A stretch of 64,000 bases of DNA, from assembly GCA_030248215.1 (NCBI GenBank), contig JASANG010003935.1, positions 19,420 through 83,419 on the forward strand, read 5' to 3'. Shown here piece after piece: positions 41,901 to 54,929 of this stretch (the stretch's first letter is position 1; every line of letters begins with the position of its first letter). The notes under the pieces are model-generated. The model had not been told where the DNA came from. It saw only the letters and a list, made by a program, of their open reading frames with translations, and did no database searches. The DNA comes from Enoplolaimus lenunculus. Taxonomy: Eukaryota; Nematoda; Enoplea; Enoplida; Thoracostomopsidae. Both the position numbers and the translations under genes were made by a program.

Positions 41901-41945
41901 ACCACTATATGTGGTCATTGCAACAAATTTTATACTAAAATATAA

Positions 41946-44820
41946 ATGGACTCAGGTATAGCAGCGTTACTTTACGTGAACAAACCATGCGCATATACTA
42001 AGATGTCTCTTCAGTCTTCAAAGGCGGTCGTCCCTGACTTAGAATCCAACCCCCCGAATTCATAGGTTTGCTGTTTTCTGTGCATATTTAGTGTGAGATC
42101 TCTATTTCGGAACTACCGGCAGGAACGTGTTTTTTTCCATCAATATATTCAGCTGAGTTCTGACCTGTGAGTATTTAATGCTCAACATAGTTCTGGTTTA
42201 TCAGTCCAAGACTTTTGGGTCTGCGGTTGTTAAGCGCGGTCCCACTGAGCTGCCAAGTGTTTCGATCTAGCGTCGAATGTGCGTTTTTAAGGGTTGTCAC
42301 CGGTTTTTAAGCGATATTCAAATGGATCTAAATCCAAAATAGTCCTATGTTTAGGTATCCCATTGCAATTAAACTTAAAACGCTTCTTTGATGGGGTGGA
42401 TCGTGATCGCAACGGTCGAATCACATGCATGGAACTTCAGCAAGCGCTGACCAATGGGGATTGGAGACCATTTAACGAGGAAACGTGTCGCTTGTTTATT
42501 GGCATGTTCGATACGAACCACTCGGGAACCATTGGTATGTGCGACTGCTTCCGAAGGAATGCAGCAAATTTGGTAGATTTGAACAATTTACGGTCCACTG
42601 ACGCCAACAGAAAGCATGCGAATTACGTATTCATAAATTCATGTTTTTAAATTTGACTAATATACAACAGCGAACAAATAAAGAACAAGCTACCGTTTCC
42701 AGTTTCGTTAAGGTTCAAATGGGAATACATTATTATTGAGTTCTCAAAACGAAGGACTGGGTAAAACACTGTATAGGTATCGAATGTATGGATGTGTCGG
42801 TTCCATAAATGTTGGCGATATAGATGCCGATTATTATTTTGAAAGTTTGCCGAATTTCAATGTTTATATTTGACTCTAACAAACTGCTAGGGCACTTTAT
42901 AAGTATACATGCCATGGATACTTTATGTACATGCGATAATTGCTCTGGTATTTTAAGTTCACAGTCTTTATTCGGTTACTCTACAAAACCTAATAACGAT
43001 GACAATTTCCAAGGTTGCGTGAACAAATTGGCAATGACTTTTGGTTCTGTAAAGTTAAACTTTGTCAATTATTGACAAGTTAACTCAGAAAGCAATTTAA
43101 TAGATAAAAATAATACAGAAATTTTATGCAACGTATCACAACAAGTAAGATTAAAATGTCAAAATTCCGATTCTAATTGATTGTGCAAGCGGAGTCGAAA
43201 TCGCAACTCGTTTTGAATCAGAATTCTAATCGGAATCAGAATTTGATTGCATTTTGCCGAACATTCAATTTTTGCCGAATCTGAAACCAAATTCGAACTT
43301 TGGTTGCAAGAATAGGCAGTTCCCCAACACGTCCCTATCCTAATATACCGAAAGGTCATGATGATCCAATAAGGCTGTCTCCCCGCTCGACCGAATCAAA
43401 TTTGTTCGAGGGGCTCGGCGTTTGAAAGAATAAAAGATAATGTAAGGGTTCTGCAACTCCGCTGACGTGGCCACTGGGATACGTAATCGACCGCTCTTTG
43501 AAGAATGCCAAATATGCTAGAGTTGCCCCGGAGCCGGAGTTTATACCGTGGTCGGGGCTGAGACCTCGTCACCGGTAATGGAACCAATATTCTGTAAGGA
43601 TGTACATTGTTTTGTCAAAATGTCCGTTTATTGCTACGCAAACGTGCTATTATTGAAAATAAAACGGTGTGTCGAACCAAAGCTTTCTATGTGATATTTT
43701 GGAACGTAAAAATGAATACAAGGACGTGCGTGTCATTTTGTAGTTAAAATGTAGTAATTGAGAAAATGTTCCGAAGTACGTTTGCGTCAGTTTCCTACTA
43801 CGTGTACCTATACTGTACGCTGTATATATATTATAAATGCGTATATTTATGTTTACAGAATTCAATGAATTCGCAGCGTTATGGAAATATGTAAATGATT
43901 GGAAGGAATGCTTCCGTAGCTTCGATCGAGACAATTCAGGAACGATTGATAGTAATGAGCTTTCACAAGCATTTCAATCATTTGGATATCGACTAAGGTA
44001 TGTAAATCGTTCAGGTGCAACGACGAAATATTAATGCAACAAACCTGGCTTCTGGTTAGGTAGCTGGAGTTTCTTCCGGGTCTTTACGCGACAAAGCCTA
44101 CCATCCAACGTCGATGCATTTTAACACTTTAACAACGATCCTATTCCATTGACCGATGCGCAATGTTTGTTTGACCCATAATAATTTTAAGGCCATCTTG
44201 TTTTCTTAGGTACTGTAAAATGGAGTAGGTTTAGGATTACTTCTATTATTTTCGAGTAGGCTTAGGATTAGTTCTAGACTTGTTTTAAGCTGAGGTTTAG
44301 GCTTGGGAAAGGAGAATACACCGAGATATTGTTACGCCTCTGAAATAACACTGGTCATCTTTATCAGGTTTCCAGTGTTGTCGTAACTGGACAAAGAATG
44401 TGAACTTACACGGACACATACAAACATTTACGACATATATGACAGAAAAATTACAATAGTAAGTCAGTCAGTTCCAAGGCAGTTGGCACTTGGCATAAGT
44501 ACAAATGATGAAGTTTTAGAACCATCCGACTAGTTAAAATAAATCGCCCGTGGCAGAGTGTGAGAAAACCATCTGTTGTGTTTAGCGCGGTTCTGCTTAT
44601 TTTCAGCGGCCAATTTGTCGAGCTGTGTATTACTCGATTTAGCCGTAGCGGTTCACGCGCAATAACATTTGACTCGTTCATTCAATGCTGTGTCATGCTG
44701 TACACATTGACTGAAGCGTTTAAAAAGAAAGATATTCGCCGTACGGGTAATGTTCGATTGGAGTATGAAGAGTTTTTAGCCATGGTTCTTGATACAACGG
44801 TGGTGTTGCCTGGGGTGTGA
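41946..44820 (+). CDS. PDCD6: Penta-EF-hand calcium sensor, PDCD6/ALG-2-like, about 180 aa
   Basis: ALG-2 is a cytosolic Ca2+ adaptor acting with ALIX and COPII/ESCRT partners. Three exons are solid: 42355-42534, 43859-43997, 44607-44820 (phases 1-1-2, stop TGA). EF1 (DRDRNGRITCME), EF2 (DTNHSGTIEFNE) and EF3 (DRDNSGTIDSNE) have full 12-residue loops. EF4 (SRSGSRAITFDS) and EF5 (KDIRRTGNVRLE) lack acidic calcium ligands, and EF4-EF5 is the usual dimerising part. LQQALTNGDWRPFN and EFAALWKYVNDW match ALG-2 better than peflin or sorcin. The first coding exon is uncertain: ATG-GAC-TCA-G at 41946-41955 before GTATAG supplies the needed phase and would give MDSGIPLQ, without the usual Gly/Pro-rich tail. 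It is the only candidate I found and is weak. Confidence 0.87.
43080..43320. repeat. CCGATT-type (family B) MITE fragment in an intron of the penta-EF-hand gene
   Basis: GCAACGTATCACAACAAGTA and AATTCCGATTCTAATTG match the interior and right side of the copies at 15035 and 46714. GAATTCTAATCGGAATC follows. Just upstream, 42960-43075 holds the matching other half (GTTTTGTAAAGTTAAACTTT-like). Confidence 0.55.
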
Positions 44821-45835
44821 ATGAAAAGCTTGCTGTCGTGACAGTTCTGTGATGCTAATATTTTAGTTTTAGTTAAATTCATATCTCATAGGCCCAAAGT
44901 GCTATTCCATCTAATTCGTCATTTGGATTAGGCCAATATGTTAATTTGTATTCTACGTAGCAGGGCGGTTGAGGCTGAACAGCTGTGAAACACAATTGTT
45001 TAATACGAAATGAGATGCACTACCGGCAACCAATGAGGGATATGTTCCACCACTTTTGGATTCATAATTAATCAATTGCTATTTGACTAGACTGAGCTGG
45101 TTTTGCTCAGAATAGCAAAATGGGTCCAGGCCAGTTGCTAAACGGCTTGATTAGCACATTGGTCAATGCAATTTTTTACATGTCAGGAAGGTTAATGCCT
45201 TTGTACATATCGATAAAGTCTAAACTAATGCACAGTTTTGCTCAGTTATTTATCTTTTTGTTTTAATTACATATTTTGTTTTCAAAGTAATGCGTGCTTA
45301 CATGGTAATAGCAGAAGTGATCTGAGTAATTGTGCCTTGTCATTTATTAGTGGCTGTCAGTTGCACTGATAATATGCCATCTGTGTAACGCATAACACAA
45401 GAAGTGTATCTGTTGATGAACAGCAAACATTCACAGTTTGATGTATTTTGAAAATTTTTTGTTGCTTTTGCTTCAAATTGAGAAGCTGTGTGGCTCTCGA
45501 TTATAGCGCAAGGTGGTACACGTGTATAGTAAAATTTAAGTTTGGAGAGACGTTCCACTTTTAGTTAAAGTGTCTTACTCTAACATTTTGAATTTTTTTC
45601 AATGATTCACTTTGTATTTGTGTAGAATGAATTTAATGCTATTGTTTATATAAAATGCTGGTTATTACATTCTAGTCCGAATCTGGCATTTTTGAAGTTT
45701 TTCCTCTACAATGCAAAATTCGCTCCCCCAAAAAATGGCACATGTATAACTGAGCGCCGTAACAATAGTACAAGCATATTTTGCATATTTTAAGCCTAAG
45801 AACCTGAGCTGATGGCTGAACCTAACCGTGAGTAT

Positions 45836-46184
45836 CAGGGTGCAACCGGAATTACAATTTACCGGAACCGGAAAGTGAAAAATGCATTTCACCAAAAATT
45901 TCATTTTAATCTTATTTTTTTGCTCTGTTATTTGTGAAATAACCTTAGTCAATCATAGGTATATATTTTATTTGTTGCATTTTAGATTTTCATCATCGAC
46001 TGAAGCGAAATCCACCATCAATGACTTATATTCGGAGTACAAGTGGTTTTCAAAAGAAATTCTTAAAAATTAGCAAAGTTAAGAAAACGGCCAAATTATA
46101 ACACCGGAATTTTTCAATCCGGTAAAAATTTACCGGAACCAGAAGGTAAAAAAATGCCGGAACCGGAATTCCGGTTGCACCCTG
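45836..46184. mobile_element. CCGGTT-type (family A) hAT-like MITE, intact with exact 8-bp duplication
   Basis: GTGAGTAT flanks it at 45828-45835 and 46185-46192. Ends: CAGGGTGCAACCGGAATTAC and GAATTCCGGTTGCACCCTG. CCGGAACCGGAA words lie inside both ends in the same orientation. The 349-bp interior (GTGAAATAACC, TTTTAGATTTTCATCATCGA) is shared with 59648, 61122, 61599 and 56131. Confidence 0.93.
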
Positions 46185-46713
46185 GTGAGTATATCTATTC
46201 CACTATTCGGTGACCCGGTTTGAATAAGTTTGGTCTTGTTTCTTAATTTATGTTTTAGTTTAGGTAATATTTTCACTTATACTTTTTGGGTTTTTCAACG
46301 ATAGAAGTGTGCGTTATTCATATTTGGTAGATTTAGAATTAAGTGCCAACGGATACAAACATAACGTGACCGGATATCACGTTGCTTGCGTCAATTAGCA
46401 TAATCATATTCCTAAACCTAAACGTAAGAATAAACGTAGCCTAAGCCAAGCAAAAATAGTGTAAAACATATAAGCATAATCTTTTCCAGTCCCACTGAAC
46501 ATTAGATTAGGAATTTCACGTTCGCAGTCGAATTCACTCGGCTTGTTAGGTACGTCATTTTGCCAGTGATTTTTCGAGCGCAACCTTAACTACATCATCA
46601 CTTTGAATCTTTAGTCTTTATACTTTACTGCCTTAGTTTTCTCTTATTTCAATTCATTTGATTGTTTTTATCCGGTACTTTTTTAGTTTCCCAATAGGTA
46701 GTGTGGTATATGC

Positions 46714-47041
46714 CAGGGTGCAAAGCGGACATAGATTATACCGGAATCGGAACTACAAGTTTTGTGACTATACCTGTTGGTTGGCAAAAATTTTCAAAAA
46801 CGTCGCATGAACAAATTGGCAATCATTTTTTGGCTCTGTAAAGCTAAACTACAATCAATTATTGATAAGTTAACTTACTCAAAACAATTTGATAGATAAA
46901 CGATGCAGAATTTTTATACAACATATCACAGCAAGTAGGCGTAAAATTAAAATGTGGAAATTCCGATTCCGATCGATACTGCTATTGGAATTCGTTTTGG
47001 ATTGCAATTCTAATCGGAATCGAAATTGCGGTTGCAACCTG
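46714..47041. mobile_element. CCGATT-type (family B) hAT-like MITE
   Basis: Starts CAGGGTGCAAAGCGGACAT and ends GCGGTTGCAACCTG. Flanks GTATATGC and GTATAGAC match at 6 of 8. Same interior as 15035-15425, including GTCGCATGAACAAATTGGC. Confidence 0.8.
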
Positions 47042-47261
47042 GTATAGACACTTTTTGCTTTCCAATTTGTGGGCGGCTGTCCGTCATCCAACCACCCCTC
47101 TTTAAGGAACTCTATTACTACAGCGTCAAAAATAGGATCAAGAAATTTTTGTTTAGAAATTTTAGGTGTTCTGTGTAGAATATTTGTGGGCGAGAGCTCC
47201 AATCCTGCTTAAGTTCCTTGAAATTGGGACGCTTCATGAAACGGGTAGCACCCCTTATTGG

Positions 47262-47425
47262 GCCAATGTAAAGAACAGGGGCGGAACAGCATTATAAGCA
47301 TATTCCTTAGCTTACGCGTAAGACTGAGTTTATTCCTAAGCCCAAGCCAAGCAAAAACAGTCTAGAGTTTAGCTGAAGCTTTCCTAGTCGCACAGAAAAA
47401 CATTCCGCCCCTGATCTTTACGTGG
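47262..47425. mobile_element. GCTTAG-rich MITE (family H)
   Basis: Left GTAAAGAACAGGGGCGGAAC and right ATTCCGCCCCTGATCTTTAC are near-perfect inverted repeats, with CCTAAGCCCAAGCC inside. Same plan as 21587-21775. Confidence 0.7.
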
Positions 47426-47753
47426 GCCGCTTATTGAAAAGTAAAAAGTGCCGTAGCACACTGCATATAGAAGTGTACAGGGGAAGTAAACTAGTATCTT
47501 TTGTTCAATGGAGAGTGAACAATGTTCGGCTATGCAAGAACGCTGTTTGCTTCTGTATATGGCTGTGCTGTTTGTTCATTGGCCACTGTTGTTTCCTATT
47601 TCAGTAAATGTCAGTTTATACTGGCCAGTAAATTTGATTTAGAGTTAAGTGTTTCGCATGTTATATTTTAATATTGACGAGCGTTATAGTGACGGTTATA
47701 GAAAAAGATTCAGCTGGTATAGTATGTAACGCAGTGACAAGTAGACTTAAACC

Positions 47754-47830
47754 CTTTCCCGCATAGAGTGCTATGAACGCCAATGGCAAATATACAGTGC
47801 GCAGTGTAGTACAGTGCGATGGATTTTTGT
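47754..47830. repeat. Terminus related to the piggyBac-like array
   Basis: TTAAACCCTTTCCCGCATAG, then GCAAATATACAGTGCGCAGTG parallels the left end of the 27-kb units (TTAACCCCTTCTCACATTG ... GCGCAGTGTATATA). No matching right end was located. Confidence 0.45.
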
Positions 47831-48464
47831 CGGAGGAACACTTGAATGTTACATGTCATTGGCTAAACAAGTCAGTGATCTCAAGCGATCGTCTTATACA
47901 ACTCACTTTGTCACATGTGCAGGGCAATGTAATTTAAGCGCGCTGATTATTTCATTGCTGCATGAATTTATTCACAAGTATAGTTCACAATTATGGCGTA
48001 ATACAGCTTTGAATACTGGATCCAGCAAATAAAATATAATACATACACCAATCATTTTACGATCCAAGAAGTAGGATTCATCAGCAAAAACATCGTGAGT
48101 AAGAAGCATACAGAAATTACGTGTTTCCAATTCAGTTTTATCACGGCTACAGTGAACACAGGCAGCAGTAACGTCAGGTACATCCAATCAACAGGGGATT
48201 ACAAGATATAAATCAGCGCTTGACACTTGCGAGAAAGGATAAAGCAATGGGACCACTGGTTTTCGTTTGTTTATATTGCTCAACAGTTAGTTATAAAATA
48301 TCCAAAGCACGCATTCTGTGAATTTTCAGATGGCTGGTTTGGGGACAAGGTTCTGTATGCTGACGTGTTTAGTGTTTTGATCACACTTAGCGTTATTGCA
48401 GTTCCTCTGTAGTTTATTTGAAGCTTCCGCAGTCATGATTGTAGGCGCTATTTAGTCATATGCA

Positions 48465-48592
48465 GGGTCAATTGCAGCATATCTGTAATGAAAAATTGCG
48501 ATACATATACTTTGTTGATAACGAATTTTGAGCGTAAAACTAACCGATTTTCGGTACTTCTATAACGGAAAAGGACCCTTACTTACACCCTA
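48465..48592. repeat. Family E MITE fragment
   Basis: AGCATATCTGTAATGAAAAA, then ACCGATTTTCGGTACTTC, ACGGAAAAGG and TTACACCCT match the right half of 17733-18056 and 26040-26348. Confidence 0.5.
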
Positions 48593-50514
48593 GTCGTACG
48601 CATTATAGGGACTAGTGATTTCTTGGTGCCAGGATTTCACCCGCGGCCAGCAGGACAGCAAAATACGCTACACTTCAAATTGTATGTACCTTTTGCGTAT
48701 GCATGTACCTGAGAGCACGGTATCGATTTTATCATATCGCGTCACGCGACATTAGACATGTGTAGAAAGTTACTGCAATGTTGTTAATAGTGGTTAAAAG
48801 AAGTTTACACAGCAGCAATGTGTTGGTATGTGAACGTGTACATCGGCGGTACATTCATATTAGTTGGCGGTTGATAATGATTTTATTTGTATTCTGTTGA
48901 GCTTAGTCACGCACTTTGCGAAGCAAGGGGCTTTCCCAGTACGGATGGGGAAGCAGGATAGAAACAGAGTTGCGATTTCGGTTAAAATTAGATTCACAAT
49001 TAGTTCTGATTCTGATTAGAAATTTAAAATATTGTAACACGCGAACTTTTCAATTCCAATTCCAACATGTTTAAATCTTGCTGTTCCCATTCCGCTTCCG
49101 GTATAATCTGGTTTCGTTTTACACTCTGTTTCGATCTTTCTCTGGTTTCCTCCATGGTACGGTATGGCTCCGGCACCCCGGGTATCTCTAATAGGAGATG
49201 TTAACTTGGTGCGTGGACCTATTTAACCATGTCTCATGGAAATATTTTCGATTTCATGTGGTCTCTTGTTTTCTAGCTAAGATTCGTATTCGGGTGGGAA
49301 GCGTTAACCATCAGCATTCAACTGTATCGCGGAACTTGTTCACGTTTTGCGTATAGATTTTGTGGTGCGCTGACGAAACCGGGCCGTCATACATAATGCT
49401 ATTGGATCGCTGACTATCACGCTGCATGGAAACGATTATGTGACTTGTTATCCCAGGTTCCTATATTCATAACCGAAACAGCCATAATTAGGCTGTTTTG
49501 GACAAAGCTCAATGTGACATTACATATATATACGAACGAGTGTGGTTCAGTGTAATAGCACGATTTCATTTTGGGAGGGTTGGTTACGTCATATTTGTGA
49601 ATTTTTTTATACATTTGAATATTTGTGAATTTTTTATACATTTGAAATCCAGAAAGATATTCTAAACCGTGTTAAACGAACGTTTTTTTTGTTTCTCCAG
49701 AAATATTGCGAGGGGATATACTCGCCGCATCTCTCGCTTTGTATGCGACCCTGGTGTGTTTGGTGTTCAGTCTATGATGTGTGGGTCGCTTTGTGTATAC
49801 GTACAAGAAACGTAGTTATGGTTGCATTTTTATGGCGGTTATTGCATTGACTAGCGATGTATGACTATTTAATAGAAATTAAGTCGATATACAATAGTTT
49901 CGATACAGCTAGCGATTGATTTATGTGTCGTTAATACGTTGTATATGAACAAGTATAAGATTGGTGTTGTGAATGGAAAAGCAAATGACTACAAATGGCC
50001 GAAACAGGAAAATCTCTACTTTGTTTTTACTTAGGGACGGCCGTTTTCTTTTTTGCCCAAAGCTCCAGCAAAATTTTTATCGGAGACGACGGGATTTCGA
50101 TTTTTTGCCGGAATCATACGCAAACAACCAGTTGTACCTTGATACCTGTGGTAAAACTAACCATGATTTGGCGGAGGTACGGAATATGAACCCCCCGTAG
50201 GAATTTAATGAAAAACAGTTTATGGCATTGCCCTTGACGCGCTGAGTTCAGTGGTGCTATTTTTATAGCGACACGGACCGTGGATCAAAAAATTATGGTA
50301 ACTGTTGTTTCACATCATTCGCATGCTTATTATGGGTTAGCTAACACTATATCGTAGTATATATAGAAGGTGAAGAAGGCTTTATTCTGATACGTCATAA
50401 TGTTGAAGCCATTGTGTGAGAGCGAAAGACAAGCTTCGAACCTAAGAAAAGTTAAAATGTGTTTATTCGAGTAGCCCACTCAAAAACCTGTGACGTAGTT
50501 AGATAACTGGTAAT

Positions 50515-50876
50515 CAGGGTGGCAACAAAGGTTCGGATTCGGCAAAAATTTGAGGTTCGGATTCGGTTGTGGAAAAACCGAATCCAAAAGCCGAATCCAA
50601 CAAATTTCGGCAATATGTTTTTTCATTGTTAAGCAATAAAATTTTTAAATACCGTGCTATAAAAATCAATATTTTTATTTCAGGTGACAAATCTCAGAAC
50701 TGACGTCGGGACGAAATATATTAACGTATTAAAAGTTATACGGCTGACATTGCGTTGATATTCTGAAACAAATTATAGTTATATATGAAATTTGCAACAT
50801 GCAGGATTCGGTTTCCGATTCGGCAAATTAGCACTGGATTCGGATTCGGTCAAATCGTGGATTCGATGCCACCCTG
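50515..50876. mobile_element. GATTCGG-type (family F) hAT-like MITE, intact with exact 8-bp duplication
   Basis: CTGGTAAT flanks it at 50507-50514 and 50877-50884. Ends: CAGGGTGGCAACAAAGG and GATTCGATGCCACCCTG. The word GGTTCGGATTCGG is repeated inside both ends, with an AT-rich middle. Only copy in this window. Confidence 0.92.
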
Positions 50877-51745
50877 CTGGTAATACGTTCCGTTTGCCTG
50901 TATCGCAGCAGTTTGTTTGTAAAGCAAAATCGGAGCGACGAAACGATACGTACCGAGTGCTCTGGTTGGTTGGTTACGCGTATTTTGTGCAAGCAAAGAT
51001 TCGTGTTTGTGGGTGGGTGATTAAGTAATTTTGTTTTTTGAGAATTGAGCTAAGATTGAAGCGAATGTACGTATTTTTTGTAGGTTTTTGATATTTTACT
51101 GATTTCGTTGTCTGGTGGAAAAATGTTTTGATGATCTTCGTTATTGTGTTTGTTAGCCAGTTGGGCGAACTTGATACATATTAGGTGGATTCGGTTTGCA
51201 CTTTGAAGTGCAACTGTGCACGTAAATACGCTGAATTTAAAATTTCGGAACGAGTCCGCTGCTCTAATACAAATCGCACCTTTTTGTAGTGGTCCGGACA
51301 GACATGATATCAGGATCCGATGTAATATTGGGAAAAAATGCGTATTCGTATCTAGTTCAGGGATCTGGTGTGATATTCAGCAATCGACCGGTATTCATTT
51401 TACCGGGAACGAATGTTAATCGAATACGTACCCTATCCCGGGGTTGAAAAATTTTAACATATATACTCTTGTGTAGGCAGTGTTATAATATATCTAACTG
51501 TATATGTGTATATGTTTCGGAAAAAATTCACTATGCTGCTCCGGTTCCGGTGTTTAGTAAATCAATATCCGGGCGTTTGCTGCCTTGCAGGATACATGAA
51601 ATTGTTTAAATGGTATTAGAAGGTTGCTGAAGCCTGTACAGCAGAAGTGTAGTTTTATGATCTATTTCAAGATAGAAATTTACTATTTAAAATCAGTTTT
51701 TCACTTCTTACAACTTACGTATATATGCTTTTGTGCCTTTGAAGC

Positions 51746-52064
51746 GTCCGGCACCGAAGCCCGGGCGCCGGCCCCGCGGCCAGAAAGTGCCGGGGCCGAA
51801 ATAGTAGACAATTTATGAAAATTTTTCTACTGTTTCACTCGTATCCCATTGTTGTATATAAAACTTAATTTGAACCGTGATTTTAATATCAGCTCTATCA
51901 TTTCGAAAACAGCATCGTATGTTACGCTGACGCTTCAAGCGATTCATCTCGCTTTCTATACATGTGAGTATGTAGTTTTCGAGCGTTTTTATGACATGGC
52001 TTTTTATTATCACAAGCAATAATCTTAGCCCCGGTCCCGGCAAAAATCGTGGGCCCCGGCAGAG
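51746..52064. repeat. CCGGCCCCG-type inverted element
   Basis: GCGCCGGCCCCGCGGCC and GTGCCGGGGCCGAAAT on the left and CCCCGGTCCCGGCAAAAAT and GGGCCCCGGCAGAG on the right flank about 230 bases of AT-rich DNA. Same plan as the other families; the ends are not sharply defined. Confidence 0.5.
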
Positions 52065-54675
52065 ATCTAGTACCTACCTATTGATTATTAGTGTAGTCAG
52101 GGTTTTGGAAAGATGGGCTACGTTCACTAACTAAAATGTGTCTAAGACTCTTGTACAAAAATTCCAAAGGCGGGTTGACCCTTGAAATCCACAAGTTCCC
52201 GACTATGCCCTTGCCTATGGTTGATTTCCTGCATGTATATTTGTTATTTTGTCACATTAAACAGTGCAGTTTTATTCATGAACTGGGAATCGTCTTATGT
52301 TAAATGTGGGAGGGCTGCAAGCCAAGGAACTGCTATTTTCAACAGAACATATTTTTGGCAACAAATATGACATTACCATACGAAATATGTATATACCTAT
52401 ATATACATATTTACCGCATATGGAAAACAGAATTTATACATATAATATACTATGTAGTTTGCTTTAGCTGATTATTGAGTGTTGTGTGGTTGTCGGGTTT
52501 CTATGGGTGCTTGCGTAGCGATGTTGAAGTGTATAGCGTTATACCCAGGGGCGTGGCCTGGATTTTGCAAAACGTGTAACGCTCCATTCATCCATTCAAA
52601 ATTTTTATCGGTGGTTTCTGGTGTTGACAACTAAAATTGTTCCTAAAAACCCCTTGGACAAAAATAGCAAAGGTGTTTGACCACAATCTCCCCTGGGTAC
52701 AACCTTGTGCTGTATATATACCAGGTTCTGTGGGGGGTTTTTCCTGGTGGAGCAAATGTGTGTTTTTTTCGAGTTCTTTCGTAGTTTTCTGGCTTGTTCT
52801 CGAATAGATGCTGGCATTTCTCTGTTGGTTTTTTGTGTTATATTTCACTTTTGTGTTTTTTTCAATGTCTGACATCTATACGTATATATGTGTGTATAAT
52901 ATACTCTGCTTCGTAATTTTATTGCCCTTCTGTGGAGTTGAGCTGAGTAGCGACATGTTGGGGGACGCAGTCGGGTTCGGGTTTAATTTCAATCACTACG
53001 AACTTACGTACTAGAGATTGATTTAATGTAAGAGCGACTTGATCACGTACGTGCATTAGATATGCTTAATGGTGGAAAGAGCTTGTTTCGGTGTCTGACA
53101 ATGTACAACCGTTGGTATGCATCCGATTCCGGCAAGAAATCGACCTCTGGTTGCGGTAGAATTTTTGCCAGAGGTTCCAGCAAGTGCGGTAGTGAAATTT
53201 TCGTTACTTTTACCAAAATTATTGTATCGTTGTGATTTCGTGGGTTTTTGACGTTTCACAAATTTGACAAATAACGCGCAATTGTCTGGATTTGTTAAAA
53301 ATGAACCTAAACCAAAAATTTTTGAATTTTTGATCACACATTAAAGGTGAGTTGTTAAAATTGGAAAATTAAACATTAGTTTAACAGCATTATTTCGCTT
53401 CGTATCCGGCGTGTTCAAATTTCGTTGACGACCGATTCCGGTCATGGGCAAATATTTGACGAGGCAGCGGGATGAAAGGGCGGGGCTTGTGACAGAACAT
53501 TTTTGTAGAATAAAATGGTAAGGTCTACCGTACGAATTAATTTAATGCTGTTCCCCAGGTACGTTTGGTTTCCGTTAGCTTCGCTCGCCAGGCTTCTTTC
53601 AGTATATAAATACAACTGCTCGTACCTTCGTCGGGAAACATATGATAAAATGATAAGGTTCGTTTGTAAATCTGTTTCTCCGGTTACGAGGTCTTTTCAC
53701 ATTATATATCCATGCTCTCCCATCAGATGTTTCCGGATCCGCCACTGGTTCCGGTATTTTTCAGCGTTGGTTGCAACACCCTGGTGTCCGATATATTCAC
53801 ACTTCAGTGTCAAAGTACTCGTGACCGTAAAGTATGACGTTTTCGAATCGATAGTTTCAAAGTAGTTAGTTGTACTTATTGTAAACTAGGCTTTCGGTTA
53901 TACTCCACTATCACACGTACCGTGTAGCGGCGAATCTTTAAATTTCTGACCGGGGCGGGTTGGCGAAAGTTGTGAAACGCATTTTGTTACTGTACGAATG
54001 GTATATATGTGAAAATTTTTTGAGAGTGGAAAATGGTAAGGCCTTACCGTTTTATAGCAACAAATTTTCTGACGGGAGTGGCGTACGCCAACGTGGATAC
54101 GCTGGTGGGTACATATGTTGTGATTTGTGTTAGTAATTAGTGGTCATATTGGTGTATTTTTACTGAACGGTACACATAGGAATAAGTGTATGTCCATCTA
54201 CGTTTATTATATATATTATATATTATACATATATATGTCGTAGGCCAATAGCATTGTACCAGGCTTCGGCTCTTGGAAATGCAATTTAAAAACGTAATAA
54301 AACATGTGACATGGCTGTGTTTACGTATTTTTGCGATGCATTAATTTTATATTTGTTTTCACCGCAAAGTTGTTTGTGTGTAACACGTACGTACGTAGTG
54401 TTGTTTTGTATTTCTTGGAAAAAGTTTTTTCTTATTTTTTCAATGTGTTAAATAATATATATATTGTTTAAGCTGTGCGTGCCTGTGTTTGTGTATACAG
54501 ACGGCCAAGCGGACGACTATGGGTGGGTTAGGGACACCGCCGCATACTACGAATATCTTCGCGTGTCCTGGCTGGAAATGGTTTGCACATTTTGTGCGAT
54601 TCTGCACAAGTTGAGATGCTATATCCTATAACAGGACCGCAATTGGAACACATTGGATATGTACAAATCTAGAAT

Positions 54676-54929
54676 CAAGGGCGGATCTAAGGGAGATGAG
54701 GCGGATGAAACCCCTTTACCGGTTGCCGAGTGTAAATCTTTTTAGGGTTAAAACCAGCAAAAGCTATAATGGCACTCATGGTGATTTTTGACAATACGGG
54801 AAAAAGTATATGTGTGTGACTTGTCGTTGTTTTTATACATATGCGTAAAAATATGTGTGAACATGTGCCAAAACTCTTAACATTTTCCACTTGTGCACCT
54901 CCCACCATGATTTTCTGGATCCGCCACTG
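54676..54929. mobile_element. hAT MITE of the GGCGGATCCAG end type with exact 8-bp duplication
   Basis: TCTAGAAT flanks it at 54668-54675 and 54930-54937. Ends: CAAGGGCGGATCTAAGGG and the inverse of CAGTGGCGGATCCAG, a terminus widely seen in animal hAT elements. The 94-codon - strand frame within has no transposase features. Confidence 0.88.

Larger units (their letters stand above)
39664..41945. other. Intergenic region between NDUFB9 and the penta-EF-hand gene
   Basis: The two genes are divergent. A family G fragment (about 39740-39905), a SINE (41425-41575) and a family C fragment (41780-41900) are present. The + strand frame of 124 codons at 40161-40535 has no family features that I recognise and lies in AT-rich DNA. 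I see no other gene. Confidence 0.5.

Noticed and set aside
42294-42354. 5' extension of the ALG-2-like frame upstream of 42355
   Set aside because: It lacks an ATG, and a TTTAG acceptor precedes the conserved part.
50515-50876. Promoter or regulatory array based on GATTCGG repeats
   Set aside because: The exact 8-bp flanking duplication and inverted cap show it is a transposon; no gene is adjacent.
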